A stretch of DNA of 63,808 nucleotides from an uncultured Clostridia bacterium (GTDB taxonomy: Bacteria > Bacillota > Clostridia > TANB77 > CAG-508): contig CALXVH010000006.1 in the NCBI GenBank assembly GCA_944391965.1, forward strand, positions 1-63,808, read 5' to 3'. How positions within the stretch are numbered: position 1 is the stretch's first letter; every line of letters begins with the position of its first letter. This document shows, in pieces, positions 1 through 6,113 of the stretch. Both the position numbers and the translations under genes were made by a program. Below the pieces are notes generated by a model, which worked only from the letters and a program-made list of their open reading frames with translations, was not told where the DNA came from and did no database searches.

Positions 1-3
1 AAT

Positions 4-77
<74 letters not shown>

Positions 78-109
78 GACAATATAATCTAAAATTTTCA
101 TGAACAAAC

Positions 110-183
<74 letters not shown>

Positions 184-190
184 TTAATTA

Positions 191-219
191 GCAACAACTG
201 ACTTAGTTGTTGCTTTTTT
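191..219 (+). terminator. Terminator of the tandem tRNA-Gly genes
   Basis: Inverted repeat GCAACAACT / AGTTGTTGC (191-199 and 205-213) with a 5-nt loop, followed directly by a run of six T on the plus strand. This is a typical intrinsic terminator, and it separates the two good tRNA-Gly genes from the divergent third copy. Confidence 0.85.
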
Positions 220-242
220 ACTACATTCTAAACACTTAATTT

Positions 243-316
243 GCGGGTATATTTTAATGGTAGAATTTCGTGCTTCCGACCCGAAGGTGTGGGTTCGATT
301 CCCACTACCCGCTCCA
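243..316 (+). tRNA. Divergent tRNA-Gly-like gene, anticodon TCC, possibly degenerate
   Basis: The acceptor stem (GCGGGTA/TACCCGC), T arm (GTGGG/CCCAC with loop TTCGATT) and CCA are intact. The D stem has a T10-T25 mismatch and a T13-G22 wobble. The anticodon stem TCGTG/CCCGA has a T30-C40 mismatch, and position 37 is G instead of A (loop CTTCCGA). The 31-39 pair is flipped to G-C relative to the usual C-G, so some pairing has been kept. It lies behind the terminator of the two normal copies. It may be a decaying gene, a tRNA with a special role, or an integration-site relic; the sequence does not decide. Confidence 0.7.
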
Positions 317-582
317 ATATATATTATTACATTAAATAATTTAACTCCCTAAATATATATTTTTTTGATAAATTAACAAATTGTTCTTTATATATGTTTT
401 CAACATTCTTTTATTTTATAAAACTTTGCAAAATATAAATTATATAAAATTTTTATCACATAATATTAGATCTAAAAACTATTGGATTTGAATCATATAA
501 TAAAACTCTAAAAACTTAATAAATGTAATATCTTATTTTTCCTCTAATAATTAGAATCACATTAAAAATAAATATATTTTCA
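317..582. other. Gene-free AT-rich spacer
   Basis: Very AT-rich stretch between the third tRNA-Gly and the promoter of the transglutaminase-like gene. I see no open frame with a ribosome-binding site, no tRNA and no strong hairpin in it. Confidence 0.6.
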
Positions 583-611
583 TTGAAATTTAACAATAAA
601 TTAGATATAAT
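583..611 (+). promoter_or_regulatory. Sigma-A-type promoter giving a near-leaderless mRNA
   Basis: TTGAAA at 583-588, a 17-bp spacer and TATAAT at 606-611 form a near-consensus promoter. Transcription would start about 617-618, only 3-4 nt before the ATG at 621, and no Shine-Dalgarno sequence precedes that ATG. The mRNA of the following gene would be leaderless or nearly so. Confidence 0.6.
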
Positions 612-620
612 TAAATTATT

Positions 621-1697
621 ATGAATAATTTAGTTATGTTTATAAAAAATAAATTAATTGAACTAACTTTAAAGAAAAATAAATTGTTAGATCATTTAGG
701 ATTGCTATCAACAAGTTCAGAAAGTTTTGGATCTATCCATGATATATTAAAAAACTTAAACTCTTCTAAAATTAATTTACAATTACATAAAGAAGATTCA
801 AAAGATAAAGACTATATCTTTTCTATAATAAACACTCTAGAAAAAAATGGAATACAAGTTACTTTAACAGAATTTGATAAAATTTTTTCTAATGAAGATG
901 TTAAAAATATTAGTCAATTTTGTAAAACAGCCAAAATAGATTTTAGGTATGTATATCCTAATTTTTGGGGTGCAACCAATATTAATACTAAAATGGATAT
1001 CAAATCTTATCTTAAAATATTAAAAAAAATTGAATATTTAACTAAAGTTGCAACTTCAAATTTTATTCGAAAAGAAGAACAAATAATATTCATTGCTAAT
1101 CAAATATCGGAATACGTAACTTATGATTTTGAAAATGAAAAAAAGTCAGAAGAAGAATATCTTAAACTTTCTAGTTTACAAGGATGTTTAGAAGACAGAA
1201 ATACAGTCTGTGCCGGAATTGCCTTTGCTTTTGAACGATGTATGACAGAAATGGGAATTAAAAACATCCTTATTCTTGGTTACAGTGGAAAAAAGGATAA
1301 CCCATCAGGAATAGATAACAACCACGTTTGGAATAAAGTTTATATTGATGGTAAGTGGTACAATGTTGATATTACTAACATACTTAAAAATCCGAACACT
1401 ACTCTTTCTAAAGAAGAAAGAGTAAATATTTTTATATTATCAAGTGACAAAAGTTTAAGTAAAGTAGGCAATGTGATAACTGATTACAGCAATATCCCTG
1501 ACTCTAATGAGAATTTTGCAGAAACATTAGATATATATAGAAAAATAAATAAAGTCAAAAATGTTTTAAAAGATTATGATAATGGAAATAGAAATCTGTT
1601 TTTAAAATATAAAGTTGAATATACTAATACTTCTAATTCAATTGAACAATTATCAAAAACAAGAAACAATAATAAAAAAGATGGAAAAACTAGATAA
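621..1697 (+). CDS. Transglutaminase-like cysteine-protease-fold protein
   Basis: 358 residues. The second half carries the transglutaminase-like core with a visible Cys-His-Asp triad: Cys197 in VCAGIAFAF, His235 in NNHVWNKV and Asp250 in WYNVDIT. In bacteria this fold mostly makes peptidases or amidases rather than true cross-linking enzymes. The first ~140 residues are charged and unlike any domain I know. There is no signal peptide or membrane segment, so it is probably cytosolic. The gene stands alone, with its own near-consensus promoter and a start codon lacking a Shine-Dalgarno site. The next in-frame ATG (residue 6) also lacks one, so the start is somewhat open. The catalytic core is clear; substrate and role are unknown. 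Confidence 0.75.
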   Translation: MNNLVMFIKNKLIELTLKKNKLLDHLGLLSTSSESFGSIHDILKNLNSSKINLQLHKEDSKDKDYIFSIINTLEKNGIQVTLTEFDKIFSNEDVKNISQFCKTAKIDFRYVYPNFWGATNINTKMDIKSYLKILKKIEYLTKVATSNFIRKEEQIIFIANQISEYVTYDFENEKKSEEEYLKLSSLQGCLEDRNTVCAGIAFAFERCMTEMGIKNILILGYSGKKDNPSGIDNNHVWNKVYIDGKWYNVDITNILKNPNTTLSKEERVNIFILSSDKSLSKVGNVITDYSNIPDSNENFAETLDIYRKINKVKNVLKDYDNGNRNLFLKYKVEYTNTSNSIEQLSKTRNNNKKDGKTR

Positions 1698-1710
1698 AAA
1701 TCTTATAATT

Positions 1711-1744
1711 ATAGTGAGAAAGAAATTATTGACTTTCTCATTAT
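1711..1744 (+). terminator. Possible terminator after the transglutaminase-like gene
   Basis: Arms 1711-1722 and 1733-1744 (ATAGTGAGAAAG / CTTTCTCATTAT) pair with one G-T wobble, 13 nt after the stop codon. The T tract behind it is weak, so termination is plausible but not certain. Confidence 0.5.
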
Positions 1745-1814
1745 TACCCTTATTTGAACTTATTACTGCATAAATCTCTATCCAGTAATATTATTAACAT
1801 TCTATAATAGTTAG

Positions 1815-1937
1815 TGTAACATATATAATTCAAAAAATTGTCGGATTAAAATTGACGGAACTTTTGATTGGGCACATGCATATGATTACGCAACTCGCCA
1901 GCCAGGTATGGATGATCTGTATCCTCCAACTAAGTAG
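1815..1937 (+). pseudogene. Stray C-terminal coding fragment, no start
   Basis: This frame is open from 1815 to a TAG at 1935 and ends in a stretch reading DGTFDWAHAYDYATRQPG followed by MDDLYPPTK. The codons (CGC, CAG, CCA, GGT, CTG) are richer in GC than in neighbouring genes, and the peptide looks like real protein. No start codon or ribosome site precedes it, and a terminator follows at 1959. The likeliest reading is the surviving 3' end of a deleted gene. I do not recognise the family. Confidence 0.45.
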
Positions 1938-1958
1938 TATATGAAGACTTCTTTAAGT

Positions 1959-1995
1959 AAACAACGCTAAGTATTTATAAAACTTAGCGTTGTTT
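1959..1995. terminator. Strong hairpin terminator, bidirectional shape
   Basis: A perfect 14-bp inverted repeat (1959-1972 and 1982-1995, core ACAACGCTAAGT) with a 9-nt loop, A-rich on the left and T-rich on the right. It would end transcription of the fragment at 1815-1937 on the plus strand. It lies downstream of the minus-strand gene ending at 2109 and may serve that side too. Confidence 0.75.
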
Positions 1996-2108
1996 GCATT
2001 TTAATTATTAATCATATTTAAAAATTATATCAAATCATTACAAATTATCATCTTCTTCAATTATTCTTTTTCATTTTATATTTTCCATATTACATCTCCA
2101 ACCATTGT

Positions 2109-2756
2109 TTATCCTTTATCAATTATCCACTTAATATCTTCTATAGCTTTGTCAATATTAAATCTTCCATTTCCCACAGGATAATAAACTGAATAAAATT
2201 TATATTTATTACCATTAATTTCTTTTTCAAAACATTTTTTCCTAACTTGTGATACTGATATTTTTTCTTCTAACACAATGGAACTAACTTGATTTCCAAA
2301 TAAAATAATAACTTTAGGTTTAACTATATTTATTTCTTGTTTAAACAATTCTAAATATTCTTTATAGATTGAATCTGGTAATTCTCTGGCATCAATTTGA
2401 GTACACTTTCCCAAATTTGTTATAAAATATTTATGTTTCTTTACATTATCATAGACTTCTTCTGCAAATTCTTCTGTCCATTCGCTCCCCTTTATAGCTC
2501 TTATTTTTTCATATATATCATTATCTAATAAATTTATTTTAAAAAACAAATCCCAAATGTTTTTTGTTCCAATCCAAGGAGCCTTTAAGCCTTTCCATTC
2601 TTTTGATGATGCTATATTTCTTCCTGTTGGATTCATAAAAACAAAACATATTTCTGGGTTAATAGCACATCCTCCATTATAAATTGAATCTAATTCTTTA
2701 GCACCATATTTTTTCTGAAGCTTATCATATTCTTTAGCTAAATCTTTTAATTTCAT
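2109..2756 (-). CDS. Uracil-DNA-glycosylase-superfamily protein
   Basis: 215 residues with the layout of the uracil-DNA glycosylase fold. An early loop motif FMNPTGRN resembles the (I/M)NP motif of Mug/TDG-like enzymes. Further on come NLGKCTQIDA and a strand-helix element KPKVIILFGNQVSS, then a late motif YYPVGNGRFN where classical members carry HPS. Family members remove uracil or other altered bases from DNA. The start ATG has AGGAG at good distance. It follows the nuclease-like gene at 2781-3479 by 24 bp on the same strand, so the two are very likely co-transcribed. That pairing suggests action on base-modified or deaminated, possibly foreign, DNA, which is inference. Enzymatic activity is unproven because the final catalytic motif is atypical. 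Confidence 0.75.
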   Translation of the reverse strand: MKLKDLAKEYDKLQKKYGAKELDSIYNGGCAINPEICFVFMNPTGRNIASSKEWKGLKAPWIGTKNIWDLFFKINLLDNDIYEKIRAIKGSEWTEEFAEEVYDNVKKHKYFITNLGKCTQIDARELPDSIYKEYLELFKQEINIVKPKVIILFGNQVSSIVLEEKISVSQVRKKCFEKEINGNKYKFYSVYYPVGNGRFNIDKAIEDIKWIIDKG

Positions 2757-2780
2757 TTTATTCTCCTATTACTTTTATTT

Positions 2781-3479
2781 TTATTGGCTTTCAATTATAT
2801 AATATTTACAGTCCCTATATTTATATTTTGGATCTCTTGCATTAATATTGATTATTTTACAATCTTTCCATTGGAATGGGTATTTTTTATCTTGCAAATC
2901 AATTATATATTTTTCTCTACCAGTTGGTTTTAATATTTTCCCTGTAAGTAATTCTTTATAATCTCCACGAAAATATTTATAAATATCTATTCCTCTATTT
3001 CCTTCATGGTTACCTTTATAAAAAGACCTTCCTCTTCCTCGTGCCCACACTAATGTTATGCAATATGTTTTTTGAAATTTTTTTTGATTTACTAATTCTT
3101 GCATAAATCTAACATCTTTTACACAACTAAACATTTGCTCAGGGTACTGCCCATTTAATGGAAATTTTAATTCTATGGCATACTGCTGTGAATGATCATA
3201 TTTATAAATTGAAATATCAATCTCTTTTTTTAATACTTTACTATTAATAAAACTATAATTGATATTAAAGTACTTCTTTGCATTTCTTTCGAATTCAATT
3301 TTATATTCTTTTCCATCGTCACATTCTTTTCTTAATTTATACCTTAAAAATATACCTAATTCGTGTTGAAAACTAAACTCGTTATATATTTCAAGTTCAT
3401 TTTCACAAAGGTATTCAAAAAATTCTTCAATCATTTTTTCAAATCTTTCTTTATTTTCGAAATAATCGGAAACTTTCAT
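2781..3479 (-). CDS. PD-(D/E)XK nuclease-like protein
   Basis: 232 residues. The core EIDISIY followed by YAIELKFP gives Asp88, Glu103 and Lys105 in PD-(D/E)XK spacing, and an upstream helix carries Glu40 (QHELGIFL), as in many restriction-type nucleases. The flanking helix FSCVKDVRFMQELV fits the fold. No other domain is visible. The ATG follows GGAG. A TATAAT-like -10 lies at 3503-3508 on this strand, but its -35 is poor. It is the first gene of a pair with the UDG-like gene. Members of this superfamily include restriction enzymes, repair nucleases and non-cutting relatives, so DNA cleavage is probable but not shown. Confidence 0.65.
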   Translation of the reverse strand: MKVSDYFENKERFEKMIEEFFEYLCENELEIYNEFSFQHELGIFLRYKLRKECDDGKEYKIEFERNAKKYFNINYSFINSKVLKKEIDISIYKYDHSQQYAIELKFPLNGQYPEQMFSCVKDVRFMQELVNQKKFQKTYCITLVWARGRGRSFYKGNHEGNRGIDIYKYFRGDYKELLTGKILKPTGREKYIIDLQDKKYPFQWKDCKIININARDPKYKYRDCKYYIIESQ

Positions 3480-3577
3480 ATATTACTCCACAATTTATAT
3501 TAATTATACCTACTATATCATTTACTTAAAATATAATCTACAATATTTTTGGATTTCTATTAACTTTTAGGCCTATC

Positions 3578-3606
3578 TTGTAAAAAAATATAATTTATGC
3601 TATAGA
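3578..3606 (+). promoter_or_regulatory. Likely promoter of the TraX-family gene
   Basis: TTGTAA at 3578-3583, a 17-bp spacer and TATAGA at 3601-3606, 41 bp before the ATG at 3648. It is divergent from the nuclease-like gene that starts at 3479. Confidence 0.45.
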
Positions 3607-3647
3607 TAATTATAAATATTATTACAATTTTAAGAAGGGAAATTTTT

Positions 3648-4361
3648 ATGACTAGCTTTGGATTAAAAATAATAGCAATAATTAGTATGTTTATAGATCA
3701 TTTAGGAGATGCTTGGTTTAAAAGAACTACAGGAATGAATTTAATTGGTAGATTTGCATTTCCTATTTTTGCCTTTCAAATTTCTGAAGGATATATTCAT
3801 ACCAAAAATTTAAAAAAATATTTTTTGAGACTTTTTATTTTTGCATTAATATCTCAAATCCCATTTATGCTTTTTCGCTCTACATTTACAACAGGATTCT
3901 CTCTTAATATATTTTTTACTTTATTTTTGGGATTATTTACAATATTTTTATATGATAAATTTACAAATAATTCTTATCCCTTAACAAAAGTCAAAAAAAT
4001 AGATAATTTTTTAAAATATTTTTTTGCATTCTGTTGTTTTCTTTTAATTGGGTTATTAGCAGAAGTCGCAAAGTTTGATTATGGTTTTTTTGGTATTTTT
4101 ATAATATTTTCATTTTATGTTTTTAGAAATAAAAAAATTTTTATGTATATATCTTTTATTATTGCATCTATACTAAGACATGGATTAATGATTTATACTA
4201 ATGGTTACCATTATTTATATATTTTATTAACTATTTTTACTATATTGCCACTTCTTCTTATTAATATTTATAATGGAAAACAGGGAAGAAAAGTTAAATA
4301 TTTTATTTATGCTTTCTATCCAATTCATTTACTAATATTATATTTTATTTTTAGGACTTAA
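3648..4361 (+). CDS. TraX-family integral membrane protein
   Basis: 237 residues, almost wholly hydrophobic, with about seven to eight predicted membrane segments. The N-terminal signature (ISMFIDHLGD, IGRFAFPIFAFQISEGY, then a charged turn and FALISQIPFML) is that of the TraX family, named for an F-plasmid protein that N-acetylates pilin. Chromosomal Firmicutes copies have no assigned substrate, and no pilin or conjugation gene is visible here. A GAAGGGA ribosome site precedes the ATG. It is a single-gene unit with its own promoter and a terminator at 4408-4437. Family membership is firm; acetyltransferase activity is only inferred. Confidence 0.85.
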   Translation: MTSFGLKIIAIISMFIDHLGDAWFKRTTGMNLIGRFAFPIFAFQISEGYIHTKNLKKYFLRLFIFALISQIPFMLFRSTFTTGFSLNIFFTLFLGLFTIFLYDKFTNNSYPLTKVKKIDNFLKYFFAFCCFLLIGLLAEVAKFDYGFFGIFIIFSFYVFRNKKIFMYISFIIASILRHGLMIYTNGYHYLYILLTIFTILPLLLINIYNGKQGRKVKYFIYAFYPIHLLILYFIFRT

Positions 4362-4407
4362 ACTTTCCATTACTAAATAACAGTCTTCTAATTTATAACA
4401 AACTTGT

Positions 4408-4437
4408 TAATGAGTGCAAAAGAATTCGCACTCATTA
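4408..4437. terminator. Terminator between TraX and the YgjP-like gene
   Basis: TAATGAGTGC / GCACTCATTA perfect 10-bp stem (4408-4417 and 4428-4437), flanked by T-rich sequence on the right. It lies between convergent genes. Confidence 0.75.
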
Positions 4438-4531
4438 TTTAGTTTGCTCTGCTTAGTGATGATCCACCAAACATTTTAGTACTAGCTTATTTATATATTT
4501 TATTTTAATAAGATTAATTTAGTAATACTGA

Positions 4532-5209
4532 TTAAAATTTGTATTCGCTTAATATTTCATCATATTTTTCGTATTTAGGAAAATATTTTTGTAATAATTT
4601 ATAAAAACTTTTTGCATGTGTTTTAAATTTTAAATGGCATAATTCATGTATTATTATATATCTTATACAATTTTCATCTAATTCCATTATTTTTGAATTA
4701 ATATAAATTTCTTTTTTATCAAAGTCAAATTTAGCAATTTCTTTTGAATCTTGAATAATACTATAATCTTCTGGAACTAAACCAGTTTCGATTCTGATTT
4801 CTTCAAAAACATTTTCTAGATGTCTTTCTGCTAATTTTGCATACATTTTATTTAATATAACATCTATTATTTTTTTGTTATTTCTTCCTTCCAATTTTAC
4901 TGGTAATTTTATTTCTATATAATTATTGTTTAAATTTAATTCTGGAGTCTTAATGTTTGCATATATAACTTTTACTGCATAATTAATCCCCAATATTTTT
5001 GCACTATTATATAATGATACTTCTTCCATCTCATTTAACTTCTTTATTATCCAGTTTTTGTTTTCTTTTATAGCATCTTGTATTCTTTGTTTAGAAAAAT
5101 ACCAAGGAGCTTTTACTACTACTTCTCCATTATTTACTAAGATAGAGAAATTCCCAAATATAGCTTTATCTATTGTATATGAAATTATATTTTCTTTTAC
5201 TTTTTTCAT
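4532..5209 (-). CDS. YgjP-like (DUF45) zinc metallopeptidase
   Basis: 225 residues, the usual length for the family. The zinc site is clear: HELCH at residues 188-192 with a third ligand His198 (HELCHLKFKTHAKSFY), followed by a PKYEKY tail typical of YgjP/WLM-type peptidases. There is no signal peptide, so it is likely cytosolic. The start is fixed by AAGGAGG upstream. These proteins often sit near restriction or repair genes, and the physiological substrate is not known. The UDG/nuclease pair nearby makes this region look accessory, but the gene is transcribed separately, with TraX on the opposite strand between. Confidence 0.85.
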   Translation of the reverse strand: MKKVKENIISYTIDKAIFGNFSILVNNGEVVVKAPWYFSKQRIQDAIKENKNWIIKKLNEMEEVSLYNSAKILGINYAVKVIYANIKTPELNLNNNYIEIKLPVKLEGRNNKKIIDVILNKMYAKLAERHLENVFEEIRIETGLVPEDYSIIQDSKEIAKFDFDKKEIYINSKIMELDENCIRYIIIHELCHLKFKTHAKSFYKLLQKYFPKYEKYDEILSEYKF

Positions 5210-5332
5210 AATAAACCTCCTTAATATTTTTTCGAACTCTTGTTTGCTTTTGTTGAATGTATTTTATATTCTTATATAAATTTTGTCAATAGTTTTTTCG
5301 AAATTTTGTTCGGTTTTTTACAAAAAAATTTT

Positions 5333-5363
5333 ATCCCTCCGTAAAATGGCTCTACAAAGGGAT
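5333..5363 (-). terminator. Possible terminator of tRNA-Gln
   Basis: ATCCCT / AGGGAT short stem (5333-5338 and 5358-5363) just downstream of tRNA-Gln on the minus strand, followed by A4T7 on that strand. The stem is short, so this is tentative. Confidence 0.4.
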
Positions 5364-5368
5364 TTTTA

Positions 5369-5442
5369 TGGTTCGGGTAGTTAGATTCGAACTAACGATC
5401 GTAGGGTCAGAGCCTACTGCCTTACCGCTTGGCCATACCCGA
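5369..5442 (-). tRNA. tRNA-Gln(CTG)
   Basis: Read on the minus strand: acceptor TCGGGTA/TACCCGA, D arm GGCCAAGCGGTAAGGC, anticodon stem GTAGG/CCTAC with loop CTCTGAC (anticodon CTG), a normal T loop TTCGAAT, discriminator A and an encoded CCA. It reads CAG codons. It stands alone between the YgjP-like gene and plsC. Confidence 0.93.
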
Positions 5443-5447
5443 ATATT

Positions 5448-5484
5448 AAGCTAGATATATAATAATATATATCTAGCTTTTTTT
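5448..5484. terminator. Hairpin between plsC and tRNA-Gln
   Basis: A perfect 13-bp stem AAGCTAGATATAT / ATATATCTAGCTT (5448-5460 and 5467-5479) with a T run on the plus-strand side. It lies between the plsC stop and the tRNA-Gln gene, both on the minus strand. The T tract faces the plus strand, so as a plsC terminator it is imperfect. Confidence 0.5.
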
Positions 5485-5487
5485 CAA

Positions 5488-6084
5488 CTATTTCTTTTTA
5501 ATTTCTTGTTCTAAATCATAAATTATATTTATCATCTTTTTCGAATATTCTCGTATTTTTTCTTTATTGTCCTTTATCTCTGTGGGTATTTCTATTATAT
5601 CACCTATTACTACATAAACTTTTTGAAAAAGATGTGGTCTTCTTGTAATAAATACTGGTAATATTGGTACTCCACTTTCTGCCGCAAAATATACTGCACC
5701 ATTTTTTACTTTATTTCTTAAATCTTCTTTTTTCTTTAATATTCCACCTTCTGGAAACATTAGAAGTTTCGAATTTTCTTCTAAATTCAAACATTCTATA
5801 GCATGAAGAGTACTTTTTACATCTCTTTTTTCTCTGTTTACTGGAAATACTCTATATCTTCTAAATAATTTAGCTAATAGTTTATTCTTAAATATCTCAG
5901 ACTTTGCCATTATAGATAAATTATCTACTATTGGAAATATAAATGTTGGATCTAAAACGTTTGAATGATTTGGACAGATAATATATTTCTTATTATTATC
6001 TATCTTTTCCAAGCCTATATATCTAACTCTATATATAAAATGACAACAAAGTCCTTTTACTAATGCCTTCATTATTTTATACAT
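5488..6084 (-). CDS. plsC: 1-acyl-sn-glycerol-3-phosphate acyltransferase (PlsC family)
   Basis: 198 residues. The family motifs are present: NHSNVLD (His40, Asp45, the HX4D catalytic pair) and FPEGG at 110-114, with a basic VNREKRD between them. It transfers a second acyl chain onto lysophosphatidic acid at the inner membrane face, giving phosphatidic acid, the substrate of CdsA at 44.2-45.1 kb. The N-terminal ~20 residues form a short amphipathic/hydrophobic segment rather than a cleaved signal. It starts 29 bp after the PBP gene on the same strand, so the two probably share a transcript. The exact acyl acceptor cannot be read from sequence. Confidence 0.88.
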   Translation of the reverse strand: MYKIMKALVKGLCCHFIYRVRYIGLEKIDNNKKYIICPNHSNVLDPTFIFPIVDNLSIMAKSEIFKNKLLAKLFRRYRVFPVNREKRDVKSTLHAIECLNLEENSKLLMFPEGGILKKKEDLRNKVKNGAVYFAAESGVPILPVFITRRPHLFQKVYVVIGDIIEIPTEIKDNKEKIREYSKKMINIIYDLEQEIKKK

Positions 6085-6113
6085 ATAAAATATCTCCTTT
6101 TCCTTTAAAAAGT

